In this document: positions 38,895-47,029 of the stretch, in pieces | Numbering within the stretch: position 1 is the stretch's first letter | Layout of the letters: every line of letters starts with the position of its first letter | Notes under the pieces: model-generated | Database searches by the model: none | Seen by the model: only the letters and a program-made list of their open reading frames with translations | Told to the model about the DNA's origin: nothing | Assembly: GCF_004209775.1 (NCBI RefSeq) | Contig: NZ_CP035914.1 | Coordinates: 1,550,001-1,614,000, forward strand | Direction: 5' to 3' | Source of the DNA: Synechococcus sp. WH 8101 | GTDB taxonomy: Bacteria > Cyanobacteriota > Cyanobacteriia > PCC-6307 > Cyanobiaceae | Length of the DNA: 64,000 nucleotides | Position numbers and translations under genes: made by a program

Positions 38895-39629
38895 ATGACA
38901 CGACCACAGATCAGCGCCCTGACACTGGCGCTCGCCCTGGGTCTCACTTCACCCTTAAGCGCCGAAGCCGGCGGATTCCGAACCGGCACTTACCAAACGA
39001 ACGACAGCTCAAGCAGCCATCGCAACATCACCTCCGGCATGGAGGAGATCCGCAGCGAACGCACTTACACCAACACCATCAACGGCAGCAGCCGGGTTGA
39101 CCACATTGGGCTGACCATGCAGGCGGATGGATTCGCGTTCAGCCGCCAGATCAACCAGGTGGATGCCAGCCTTGGCGCTCATGGTCTCAGTCGTGATCTC
39201 AGCGCAGCCGGCATGAGCCAATCGGATCTCCTGCAATGGAGTGCCACTACCAGTGCCTCGAGCGGCAACAGCGCCGACCATGACCTGAACCTGCAGATGC
39301 CCGGAATCGGCCTGGAGAGCTTGTTGATGGAGCAGGCCTCTCAAAGCCTCGGTACCGACGTCAGCAGCAGTCAATCGTTCTCCGGCGGAGCGATCAACCT
39401 GCAGGCCAACGATTCCGCCGCCAGTTCCGTTCTGGAACGCCTCCAGACGGGAGAGCAGATCGGCATGAACGGCAGCCTCGATCTGCGCATCGAACGTGGA
39501 GGCCAGAACGCTGTGTATGCCATGCAGGACTCCGGTTCCCAACGCCTCCATTCCATCGAGCGCTTCACCGGCAGCAGTGTTTATCAGTCGGAGCGAAGTG
39601 GACGTGGTGACCTGTTCGCCTTCGATTGA
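38895..39629 (+). CDS. Secreted protein of unknown function
   Basis: 244 residues with a clear signal peptide (MTRPQISALTLALALGLTSP, cleavage probably after AEA). The mature part is Ser/Asn/Gln/Gly-rich and lacks cysteine (for example SDLLQWSATTSASSGNSADH and SQSFSGGAINLQANDSA), with alternating polar patterns that suggest beta structure. I recognise no domain. The TTG 18 bases upstream is an unlikely start. The stop codon overlaps the next gene's ATG by one base (TGATG), so the two secreted proteins are probably made together. Confidence 0.72.
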   Translation: MTRPQISALTLALALGLTSPLSAEAGGFRTGTYQTNDSSSSHRNITSGMEEIRSERTYTNTINGSSRVDHIGLTMQADGFAFSRQINQVDASLGAHGLSRDLSAAGMSQSDLLQWSATTSASSGNSADHDLNLQMPGIGLESLLMEQASQSLGTDVSSSQSFSGGAINLQANDSAASSVLERLQTGEQIGMNGSLDLRIERGGQNAVYAMQDSGSQRLHSIERFTGSSVYQSERSGRGDLFAFD

Positions 39630-40285
39630 TGCGGCCCCTTTGTCCTGAGCGTGCAGCACACCGCAACGCCACCATCCTCACCGGGTGCCTGCTGGGCGGC
39701 TTGCTGGCCATTGCGCCAGTGGGCCTGGCCCAACAGGCATCCATGAGTGCCGATCAAAACACTAACAATCAGGCCATCGCTACGCCGAACAACAACCAGA
39801 CCAATCAATCGAGCAGTTTCAGCACAGGCGGCGATCTGATCCAGCAAAACATCAATCCCGCCATCGGCAAGCTTGGCGTCATGACCGTTGGCAAGGGGGG
39901 CGTCAGTTGCGAATCGGCCAGTGTGTATTTACAGCTCGGTGTTTACCCCTACGATAATCAATATTATGCTGTTTTTGATGACAATGTGCGTGACAAAGAC
40001 TGGATGCCGCAGGGGGCCTTTGGCGTCTCCATTCCCTTCGGCCCCCAGGTGTCTAGCTGCATTGACGCGATGCGGCATCAGACCCGCCAGGTGACCGTGG
40101 CCACCGAGGCGGGGATTCTGCGCCACTGCCTGTCTCTTAGATCGGCAGTGCAGCAGCTTGGCGAGGAGAGGCAACGGCTGGCCGATGCCTTTCCAACCCT
40201 TGCCAAGGACTGTCGGGAGATCTGGACAACCGCAGCTGATCCGCTGCCATGGAGGGATTCAACATCGGCTCCAGTTGGTCCTTGA
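39629..40285 (+). CDS. Secreted cysteine-containing protein of unknown function
   Basis: 218 residues. A signal peptide (hydrophobic core ILTGCLLGGLLAIAPVGL, cleavage near LAQQ) is followed by an Asn/Gln-rich linker (about 38-70, TNNQAIATPNNNQTNQSSS) and a domain with four cysteines (CESAS, SSCIDAM, RHCLSL, KDCREI). The last helical stretch (LRSAVQQLGEERQRLADAF) could be coiled coil. It is coupled to the preceding gene. Its last 149 bases overlap the 3' end of the convergent sigma-factor gene. No family recognised. Confidence 0.7.
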   Translation: MRPLCPERAAHRNATILTGCLLGGLLAIAPVGLAQQASMSADQNTNNQAIATPNNNQTNQSSSFSTGGDLIQQNINPAIGKLGVMTVGKGGVSCESASVYLQLGVYPYDNQYYAVFDDNVRDKDWMPQGAFGVSIPFGPQVSSCIDAMRHQTRQVTVATEAGILRHCLSLRSAVQQLGEERQRLADAFPTLAKDCREIWTTAADPLPWRDSTSAPVGP

Positions 40286-41093
40286 GTTTGCGCAGGGCTT
40301 GTTGTTCTAGGCGATGGGCCTGGTATCGGCTCAACCCCATCGCATCGGCGGCATGACTGAGGCTCACGGGCTCAGTCGAGCCAAACCGGAGACCCAGAAT
40401 CCTTTGTTCGCGCTGATTCAATCCCTGAATCACTTGATGGAGCCAGAGATAATCATCCTCGGGCTCCTGCAAGCGGCCATCACAAACGGTCTCCATCAGA
40501 GAACCACCTGACTCACTCGGATCCCAACGTTGATCCAATGACGACACACGGGCGCGTTGCAGAGCATGCAGGGCGAAGCGCAGGCGCTCAGGTTTTTCGT
40601 TGAGGTCCACGGCGATCGCATCCAACGAAACGCCTCGATCGGCATCCGAGCGAGCGAGCATCGCACTCACCTTGAAGGCGAGTTGTAACACATTCGAAGG
40701 AATATGAATGGCGCTGTGTTGCTCATGTAAAAAGCGATTGAGTGATTCCTTCACCCACCAGAACGCATAGGTGGAGAAGCGATAGCCGCGGGAAGGGTCA
40801 AAGCGTTGCGCAGCACGAATCAGGCCAAGATTTCCCGCCTGAATCGCATCCATCGGATCCACACCCAACTGCTCCAGGCGTGCGTGGGATCGTTTCACCA
40901 CCGCGACCACCAAGCGGAGATTGGCGGTTACCACCCGAGACAGGGCCCGCTGGCCACTACGGACACGACGGGCATCCGGTGCAGCATCTCCCCGCCAGCG
41001 CTGAATCAGAGTGCCGAGATGGATTTCTTCTGCCGTGGTGAGCAACGGTGAGCCAGCGATCTGACGCAGGTAATCCGTGAAGGCATCAGCCAT
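40137..41093 (-). CDS. Sigma-70 family RNA polymerase sigma factor (group 2-like, divergent)
   Basis: 318 residues with region 1.2 (DAFTDYLRQIAGSPLLT), region 2 (NLRLVVAVVKRSH, DAIQAGNLGLIRAAQRFDPS, RFSTYAFWWVKESLNRFL), region 3 and region 4 (REQRILGLRFGS, LSRYQAHRLEQQALRKLK). Regions 2.3/2.4 deviate from housekeeping SigA (which has ATWWIRQAITRAI), so promoter preference may differ. ATG 41093 fits region 1.2; the frame is open far upstream but not sigma-like. The last 40 residues are a tail overlapping the secreted-protein gene on the other strand. Confidence 0.9.
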   Translation of the reverse strand: MADAFTDYLRQIAGSPLLTTAEEIHLGTLIQRWRGDAAPDARRVRSGQRALSRVVTANLRLVVAVVKRSHARLEQLGVDPMDAIQAGNLGLIRAAQRFDPSRGYRFSTYAFWWVKESLNRFLHEQHSAIHIPSNVLQLAFKVSAMLARSDADRGVSLDAIAVDLNEKPERLRFALHALQRARVSSLDQRWDPSESGGSLMETVCDGRLQEPEDDYLWLHQVIQGLNQREQRILGLRFGSTEPVSLSHAADAMGLSRYQAHRLEQQALRKLKDQLEPMLNPSMAADQLRLSRSPDSPWQGLERHRPAVASPRQAAALPI

Positions 41094-41257
41094 AGGAGCC
41101 AGGACCTGAACGAGGACTGCAACAGGCTCTGAGCAGAACCAGGCGACGTCTATCGACTTTCGCGTCTCCGGAGCGGTGATGAAGCAGATCGCCATCAGCC
41201 AATGCCCCACCCTCCTGAAACGACAGAGGATCCAGACAGTGATCGGAACAGTTGGCC

Positions 41258-41782
41258 ATGAGCGACCACATCCTTGAGCGAAGCCTTGACAGCCGCAGCC
41301 CGGGCCACCGCATCCGCCAAGCGGGTATGGCACAGCGCGGTCGACTGGATCCCTTTGTGGACAAGGAGAAGCCCAGGGAGCACAGCCTTTGCCCCCACTG
41401 CGGCGCCACCGTGCATCAGGGGCGCTGGAGCTGGCACCAGGCTGTGGAGTCAGCACCTGAGCAGATCTGTCCAGCCTGTCGCAGGATCGCTGAACGCCTA
41501 CCGGCCGGTGAGCTGGAACTGAGCGGTCCCTTCCTGCAGGAGCACGAGGAGGAGGTGATGCATTTGCTGCTCCACAACGAACAGCGCTACCGATCTGAAC
41601 ATCCCCTCGAGCGGATGATGTGGATGGAGAGCAACGGCCTCAGCGGTGCCACCCGGATTGCCTTCAGCGGCCACCACATCACCCATGGACTGGCCAAGCG
41701 TCTGCAACGGGCCTATGGCGGTCGACTCAGTGGCGACGACGTCACCCCCGGCAGCAAGCTCCGCCTGCAATGGCACCGTTGA
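41258..41782 (+). CDS. BCAM0308 family protein (zinc-ribbon-like)
   Basis: 174 residues. Two CxxC pairs (LCPHCGATVHQGRW and ICPACRRIAERLPAGELEL) form a probable zinc ribbon, followed by a charged helical part (QEHEEEVMHLLLHNEQRYRS) and a small C-terminal domain ending TPGSKLRLQWHR. This matches my memory of the BCAM0308 family, found mostly in proteobacterial stress clusters; biochemical function unknown. It is divergent from the sigma gene and is followed by a DUF3175 gene two bases later. Confidence 0.72.
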   Translation: MSDHILERSLDSRSPGHRIRQAGMAQRGRLDPFVDKEKPREHSLCPHCGATVHQGRWSWHQAVESAPEQICPACRRIAERLPAGELELSGPFLQEHEEEVMHLLLHNEQRYRSEHPLERMMWMESNGLSGATRIAFSGHHITHGLAKRLQRAYGGRLSGDDVTPGSKLRLQWHR

Positions 41783-41784
41783 CA

Positions 41785-42126
41785 ATGACGTTGAACAAAC
41801 GATCGATCAACAGCGGGCACGACTGGGCGGCGGAAGTGAATCGTCGCCCACCGGTGCTGGATCTGGAGCCAGGCCTCTTCACCTGGGACCAGCCGGAGCA
41901 GATTGCAGCCTCTCTGTTGCAATCAGCGCGTCGAAGCCGGGCCCGCAAACGCAGCGTTTACGGCAGTGCCATGGCCATGCTGTGTTTGTACATCAACCGG
42001 GCCGGGCGCAAGCTTCCCGCCCGGCGTCGTTCGATCCTCACGCAAGCAAAGACGTGCTTGAGGGAGCTGGCTGGGGTTCACCAGAACGGTGGGGAGCCAG
42101 GATTGCCAACACATCAGCGTCGCTGA
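41785..42126 (+). CDS. DUF3175 domain-containing protein
   Basis: 113 residues with the DUF3175 pattern: LDLEPGLFTWDQPEQIAASL, RKRSVYGSAMAMLCLYINRA and KTCLRELAG. Short, basic, soluble; function unknown. It starts two bases after the BCAM0308-family stop codon, so the two are likely one transcript. Its last 89 bases overlap the convergent phosphoribosyltransferase gene. Confidence 0.75.
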   Translation: MTLNKRSINSGHDWAAEVNRRPPVLDLEPGLFTWDQPEQIAASLLQSARRSRARKRSVYGSAMAMLCLYINRAGRKLPARRRSILTQAKTCLRELAGVHQNGGEPGLPTHQRR

Positions 42127-42733
42127 GCTGATCAAACCGCTCGTACCAGAGCCCTACGGCGGTGAGGTGATCCACCAACAGCAACACTTCCAAACGGTCG
42201 ACAACATGACGCATCGTCTCCACCAGTGCGCGGTCCATCACCGGCACAGCCAGCGTCAGCATCGAGGGACGAGCCAGCCTTAGCGATTGCAAGGCCGCCA
42301 AGGTGGTCATGCCCGTGGCGACTCCATCATCGACAACGATGAGGTGATGATTGAAGAGCTCACTGACGTCGGGGTCGTCAAACTCCTGATGGCGGCGCTC
42401 CCATTCCTGTTGGGCCAGCCTCAGCCAGGCTTCCGCTTGGGGAAGCATCGACCAGGCCGGATCACCAGGTTCGTGGCGCCAGAGCACCACACCCTCACCA
42501 GCCACTGCGCCCAGGGCCAGCTCCGGGCGGGCTGGTTCCACGATCTTGCGCACCGACCAGGTGTGCAGGGGGAGTTGCAGCTTGGAGGCCATCGCTGCCG
42601 CCACCGGAACACCGCCTCGGGGCAGGGCGATCAGGCTGGTCATCCCATCGCCATCGGCACAATCCTGCAGGCGTTCGGCGAGAGCGAGGCCGGCCTGATG
42701 CCGATCGGTCCAGACCGGTGAATGGTGAAGCAT
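42038..42733 (-). CDS. Phosphoribosyltransferase-family protein
   Basis: 231 residues from ATG 42733 (a GTG at 42763 would add ten). The PRPP-binding loop LIVVDDGVATGMTTLAA and the N-terminal LIALPRGGVPVAAAMA identify a type I phosphoribosyltransferase fold. Proteins of this subgroup (SVRKIVEPARPELALGAV-like, HQLSD near the end) are common in bacterial stress clusters, and their substrate is not known. The 3' end overlaps DUF3175 by 89 bases. Confidence 0.82.
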   Translation of the reverse strand: MLHHSPVWTDRHQAGLALAERLQDCADGDGMTSLIALPRGGVPVAAAMASKLQLPLHTWSVRKIVEPARPELALGAVAGEGVVLWRHEPGDPAWSMLPQAEAWLRLAQQEWERRHQEFDDPDVSELFNHHLIVVDDGVATGMTTLAALQSLRLARPSMLTLAVPVMDRALVETMRHVVDRLEVLLLVDHLTAVGLWYERFDQLSDADVLAILAPHRSGEPQPAPSSTSLLA

Positions 42734-42813
42734 GGAGCGACAGCGCGAAGGGCTGTCTGTCACCTAGGCAGGGCGCCTGGAGCCGGGGCGGTGATGCTCA
42801 GCAATGCAGCGGA

Positions 42814-43989
42814 TCAGGTGGGTACCAGCAACCGCAACTTGCGCAATAACAGTCCCATCACCGTTCCTCGGCGGATGATCAGATCGGCGTCCACATCCAT
42901 ACCGGCACGGAGAGCACAGCGCCGCTGACCCTGCCTGAGCTGATCGGCGCTCGGTGTGATCGTCACGGCGTATTCACCATCCACAGCATCAGCAGCGATG
43001 GCCTGGATGCGCCCGTCCAGCACCCCGAAATCGGTGTAAGGGCAGGAGCTCACCCGCAGTGCCGCCGCCTGTCCTGCGCGCAGGGGCGCCACATCCCGAG
43101 CCGGAAGTTGCACCCGCACGGCCAGGGGCTGGGATGCGGGGGCCAGGGTGGCGACCACATCGCCCGGTTGGAGCACTTGGCCCGGGTAGCGAAGTTTTGT
43201 CTCCACCACCGTGCCATCCACGGGAGCAAGCAACCGCATCTGTTCCGTGGCCCTGGCGTTCTCGCGCAGGCGACCCTCGATGGCTGCCAACTGCCGCTCA
43301 AGCTCGGCCTGGGAACTGAGTGCCGTACTGAGAGACTGGCGCAATCGGGCCTGTTCGGCCTCAAGACGGGCGCGCTGCTCTCCCACACCGAGGCGTGCCT
43401 GCTCCAACCTGCTGCTAGCAACGGCGACCCCGGCCTCTTTTTCCTCCAGCAACAACTGGGGAATCGCCCCTTCCGCCGCCAGGGAGCGCAACCGCTGCAG
43501 TTCGCGATCCTGAAAGCGTGATCCGGCGAGGGCCTGGGCCACGCCACCACGTGCTGAGGCGATCTGGGTCTGGATCAGACGGGCGATCGATTGCGTTTGC
43601 GCCTGCAGATCAGTGCCTTGCCGTCTGGCCTGATGGAGCTGCTCCTGCAACTGGGTGCGCTCCCGCAGCAACTGCCGACGTTGCGACAGCAAGGGTTCCC
43701 GATCGAATTCCGCTAGCAACTGGCCCGCCTTCACCTTTTGATTGGGCGACACCAGCACGCGGCTGAGGCGACCGCCGCCCAACGACTGAACCGGCGAATT
43801 TTCTCCCTGGGGTCGCACCTGGCCACTGGCCCGTGCCAATTCATCCAAAGGCCAGACGCAGGCCATGGCGAGGAGAGCGACACCGGCGGCAGCGGTGCGC
43901 CAACCGAGCTGGTGTGCCCAGGCCCCGGGCGGCGGCAGAAACTCATCCGGGGTGGCGGGGGGGAGCGCGTGATGGTGTGGAACTGTCAT
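42814..43989 (-). CDS. HlyD-family periplasmic adaptor (membrane fusion protein)
   Basis: 391 residues: a short cytoplasmic N-terminus, one transmembrane helix (about 33-50, TAAAGVALLAMACVWPLDEL), a lipoyl/biotinyl-like half, a long coiled coil of Gln/Arg/Leu-rich heptads (about 95-265), the second half starting RLLAPVDGTVVETKLRYPGQ, and a beta-barrel C-terminus. It links an inner-membrane ABC transporter to an outer-membrane channel in type I secretion. Its ATG overlaps the stop codon of the upstream ABC gene (ATGA), so it is its partner. No TolC gene is adjacent. Confidence 0.93.
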   Translation of the reverse strand: MTVPHHHALPPATPDEFLPPPGAWAHQLGWRTAAAGVALLAMACVWPLDELARASGQVRPQGENSPVQSLGGGRLSRVLVSPNQKVKAGQLLAEFDREPLLSQRRQLLRERTQLQEQLHQARRQGTDLQAQTQSIARLIQTQIASARGGVAQALAGSRFQDRELQRLRSLAAEGAIPQLLLEEKEAGVAVASSRLEQARLGVGEQRARLEAEQARLRQSLSTALSSQAELERQLAAIEGRLRENARATEQMRLLAPVDGTVVETKLRYPGQVLQPGDVVATLAPASQPLAVRVQLPARDVAPLRAGQAAALRVSSCPYTDFGVLDGRIQAIAADAVDGEYAVTITPSADQLRQGQRRCALRAGMDVDADLIIRRGTVMGLLLRKLRLLVPT

Positions 43990-46232
43990 CAGGCCACCTT
44001 CAGGAAGGGTGCAACAGGGGCGTGCTCCTGGAGCAAGCGTGGTGTGTTTTCCGCCAACACCTGGCCCTGCTCGAGATAAATAATCCAATCGGCACGCATG
44101 ATCACCGAGGGGCGGTGACTGATCAGCACGGTGGTGTGTCCCTGACGCTGCTCGAGCAGGCGCTCCATCAGCCGGCTCTCCAGCACGGGGTCGAGTGCAG
44201 AGGTGGCCTCATCAAGAATCAACAGCGGTGGATCACTGATCAAGGCCCGCGCAATCGCCAGCCGCTGACGTTGACCGCCGGAGAGGTTGGCGCCGAACTC
44301 ACCAAGAATCGTGCGATAGCCATCCGGCAGTTGCCGGATGAAATCATCGGCGAGGGAAAGCTGACAGGCCGCAACGATCTGCTCAAAGCTCACTCCCGGA
44401 TGGGCGAAGGTGAAGTTCTCCGCGATGGAGCGATTGAAGATGACCGATTCCTGCGGCACCAGCACCACCTGGGAACGCAACACATCAAGCGACAGGTCCC
44501 GACTATTGAACGGCCCGAAGTGGATCGTGCCCTGATCAGGTGGATAGATGCCGGCCAGGATCTTGCTGAGGGTGCTTTTGCCACAGCCGGATTCCCCTAC
44601 CAGAGCCGTGGTGACACCTCCTGGAATCAGGAGGTTGAGGTCTTGAAGCAACGCGCGCCGACCAGGATGGTTGTAGGTGATCGCTTCGCAGCGGATTTCA
44701 GCATTCCTGGGGATCGTCACCGAGGCACCGGTTCCTGGACCCATCGGTTCCGGTTTGCGTTCCAACACATCACCCATCCGGCGAATCACCACATCCGCCA
44801 GCAACAATTCCTGGGTGACACCACTCAAGGATGCGAGCAAAGCCAGCACGTTGGCACCAAAGCCGTTGAACGCCAGCAACTGGCCGATCGAGAGCTCGCG
44901 GGCAATCACAAACGAACTGCCGTACCAGAGCAAGGCCACGGTGACCACGCTGCCGAGGGCTCCGGTGAGGCTGGATTCAGCCAACTTCAGCCGCAGCTCG
45001 CGCCAGGCGAGGTGTGACATCCGACCGAAATTGCTTTGATATTCCTGCCAGGCCTGGGCGAAGGCCTCACTCGTCTTCAACACACTGGCGCCACGAAAGA
45101 TCTCCACCAGGAAGCCTTGATTGTCAGCAGAGCGCACCAACAGCTCCCGCGAAGCCGCCTTCAAGGCAGGTAGAAACACCAAACTGCAGGTGATCACCAA
45201 CGTGTAACCGAGTAAGGCGGCCAGCGTCAGTGAGGCTGAATAGGTCCACATCAGAACCAGCGAAATCAGCGCAATGCAGAACTGACTGGGAAGGCCAAGC
45301 ACCACCGAGCCAATCAGGTTGTTCACATGCTCGATGTCGCCGATGCGACTCACCGCCTCGCCGCTGCGATGGGTTTCGAAATAACGCAGAGGCAAGAGGA
45401 GCAGCTGTCGGCCGTAATGCATCACCATCTGCAACTGCAGCTTCTGACCGAAGTAACCGACCAGATGGCCCTGCAACTGTCCGATCAGCGAACGGAAGGC
45501 AAAAAGCAGCATCAGGCCGAGGCAGAGGCTCACGAGCATGCGCTGATCACCGCGCACTAGCACGTCGTCGGTGAGTAGCTGCATCAACAGGGGCAAACCC
45601 AGCGACATCATGCCCACCACCAGATTGAGCAAGAGCGCCTGAACCAGAAGTTTGCGGAACGGCAGCACATAGCGCAGCAGCACTGCAAAGGCATGGCTGG
45701 GTTCTTCGGGATGCTCAGGACGGCGGGCCGGATCGGGCTCGAGCAGCAGAACGACGCCGTCATTCCAATGCTGCAGGAATCGCTCCCGACTGAGGCGGCG
45801 CAAACCGACAGCTGGATCGGCAATCAGCACCTCATCGCCGATCAGGTGATGTAACACCACCCAGTGCTGGCCATCCCAGTGACAGATCAGTGGCAGGGGA
45901 ACCTCCCTGAGCGCGTCAAGAAATCGCTCCGGCGCTCGGGCAGCCCGCGCTGCGAACCCGAGTTGCTCGGCACCGCGGCGCAGGCCGAGCAAGGTGGTGC
46001 CATGGCTGGTGGTGCCCACCGCGTCGCGAATCATCCCCTGGGGAAGCTGAATGCCATGGCTTTTGGCCACCGTGGCCAAGCAGGCGGCCCCACAATCCTC
46101 CTCATCGAACTGACGCACGCAGGGATAAGCAGGCGCAAGATGTTGTCCCAGGCGCCGCAATGGCGACAGCAAGACGGCAAGGGAAATGGGCACAGAACCA
46201 GCCTTTACGCAGAACATCGGAACAACAGCCAT
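43989..46232 (-). CDS. Peptidase-containing ABC exporter (C39 domain), double-glycine peptide processing and export
   Basis: 747 residues in three parts: a C39 cysteine protease (Cys47 in DEEDCGAACLATV, His124 in HWVVLHH, Asp139 in ADPAVG), a six-helix transmembrane domain (about 160-460), and an ATPase (GESGCGKST, LSGGQRQRLAIARAL, LLILDEATSALD). Such exporters cut leaders after Gly-Gly and export the peptide. Two Gly-Gly leader peptides lie immediately upstream. The first ATG (46232) is inside a strong hairpin; ATG 46217 is also possible. In S. elongatus a similar exporter, PteB, secretes the EbfG proteins. Confidence 0.93.
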   Translation of the reverse strand: MAVVPMFCVKAGSVPISLAVLLSPLRRLGQHLAPAYPCVRQFDEEDCGAACLATVAKSHGIQLPQGMIRDAVGTTSHGTTLLGLRRGAEQLGFAARAARAPERFLDALREVPLPLICHWDGQHWVVLHHLIGDEVLIADPAVGLRRLSRERFLQHWNDGVVLLLEPDPARRPEHPEEPSHAFAVLLRYVLPFRKLLVQALLLNLVVGMMSLGLPLLMQLLTDDVLVRGDQRMLVSLCLGLMLLFAFRSLIGQLQGHLVGYFGQKLQLQMVMHYGRQLLLLPLRYFETHRSGEAVSRIGDIEHVNNLIGSVVLGLPSQFCIALISLVLMWTYSASLTLAALLGYTLVITCSLVFLPALKAASRELLVRSADNQGFLVEIFRGASVLKTSEAFAQAWQEYQSNFGRMSHLAWRELRLKLAESSLTGALGSVVTVALLWYGSSFVIARELSIGQLLAFNGFGANVLALLASLSGVTQELLLADVVIRRMGDVLERKPEPMGPGTGASVTIPRNAEIRCEAITYNHPGRRALLQDLNLLIPGGVTTALVGESGCGKSTLSKILAGIYPPDQGTIHFGPFNSRDLSLDVLRSQVVLVPQESVIFNRSIAENFTFAHPGVSFEQIVAACQLSLADDFIRQLPDGYRTILGEFGANLSGGQRQRLAIARALISDPPLLILDEATSALDPVLESRLMERLLEQRQGHTTVLISHRPSVIMRADWIIYLEQGQVLAENTPRLLQEHAPVAPFLKVA

Positions 46233-46250
46233 GGGCCTGAGCCCATGGCT
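46229..46250 (-). promoter_or_regulatory. Perfect hairpin over the exporter start codon
   Basis: GCCATGGGC and GCCCATGGC form nine-base arms with a four-base loop. It lies in the 26-base gap between the Gly-Gly peptide gene and the exporter, and its arm contains the exporter's first ATG (46230-46232). No T-run follows, so it is more likely a processing or translation-control element than a strong terminator. Confidence 0.65.
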
Positions 46251-46258
46251 GCAAGGGA

Positions 46259-46516
46259 CTAACTACGAATGCGCAGCGACAGCATGTTGACCATCGAAGA
46301 CACATTCGATTCAGCCCGTCCGCCCAGCACTCCAACAGCCGTGGGTACGGCAAGGTTGAGCTGGTTGGTCTCCACCACAGCCACATCAGTGCTGATCATG
46401 GGAGCCACCACTGGTGCCACCTGAGGTGACACCCGGGTGACCAATCGGGGCGACACCTGGATGGAGAAGAAGCCACCTTGAAGGGCTTCACATTGAAGGT
46501 CTGAGAGAGCTTCCAT
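46259..46516 (-). CDS. Double-glycine leader peptide (secreted peptide precursor)
   Basis: 85 residues. The leader MEALSDLQCEALQGG ends in Gly-Gly with hydrophobic and acidic residues spaced as in class II bacteriocin and EbfG-type leaders; C39 proteases cleave after it, leaving a 70-residue product. The product is Val/Ser/Pro-rich (VSPQVAPVVAPMISTDVAVV) and has no cysteine. It lies 26 bases upstream of the C39 exporter. No peptide-modifying enzyme is nearby, so an unmodified peptide is likely. I recognise no mature-peptide family. Confidence 0.82.
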   Translation of the reverse strand: MEALSDLQCEALQGGFFSIQVSPRLVTRVSPQVAPVVAPMISTDVAVVETNQLNLAVPTAVGVLGGRAESNVSSMVNMLSLRIRS

Positions 46517-46527
46517 AGGAATCAAGA

Positions 46528-46549
46528 AGAAAGGCGGCCGAAGGCCGCC
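46528..46549 (-). terminator. Hairpin with weak T tail between the two Gly-Gly peptide genes
   Basis: GGCGGCC pairs with GGCCGCC around TTC, followed on the minus strand by TTTCTTCTT. It could partly terminate transcription after the upstream peptide gene, giving more of that mRNA than of the downstream exporter genes. Confidence 0.6.
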
Positions 46550-46562
46550 CGAACAACGAGTC

Positions 46563-46799
46563 TCAGGCGCGCTGAGCGATCGAAATCTCAGCCGCGTTGA
46601 ATTGGTCCCGCACACTCACAGCGCCGAGGCCCAGAGCGCCGGCGGTGTACATGCCGTTGTCCTGCACAGTGTTGGTGCGGACGGATTGACGGGCATAGGA
46701 CTTGCTGCTGTAGCTCGGGCGGGACCAGCGACCACGACGGGAATATCCACCCTGGAGGGTCTCAGCGTGGAGGTCAGAAATCAGTTCGAAAGCAGGCAT
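46563..46799 (-). CDS. Double-glycine leader peptide, basic Ser/Tyr/Arg-rich product
   Basis: 78 residues from ATG 46799. Leader MPAFELISDLHAETLQGG has the canonical EL-x-x-L-x-x-E-x-L-x-GG pattern. The predicted 60-residue product begins with a strongly basic, aromatic stretch (YSRRGRWSRPSYSSKSYARQ) and ends in a neutral part (AGALGLGAVSVRDQFNAAEI). No cysteine. It shares leader logic but not core sequence with the 46259-46516 peptide, and is first in the probable transcript peptide-peptide-exporter-adaptor. Confidence 0.82.
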   Translation of the reverse strand: MPAFELISDLHAETLQGGYSRRGRWSRPSYSSKSYARQSVRTNTVQDNGMYTAGALGLGAVSVRDQFNAAEISIAQRA

Positions 46800-47029
46800 T
46801 GGGTTGATCCAGAGAAGGAACAAAAGAGAGGCGCGCGCCCCAGACAGTCATAAGCAGGAGGCGATTCGTCATTTGGGAATTTCACACAAGTGCAGCTGAG
46901 GCGCAGCGCCATCAATCCGCCCATTGGATCAGCACGGATCGGCATCCAGAGTGCTGCAGTGAAGCTGCACCTTGATGCGAGCAACACGCATAAGATTCAG
47001 GCGTCGAGCATTCTGCTTCAACACACACC

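Noticed and set aside
41094-41456. 121-codon upstream extension of the sigma factor at 40137
   Set aside because: Cys/Pro-rich, antisense to the BCAM0308-family gene, and region 1.2 of the sigma factor begins right at 41093.
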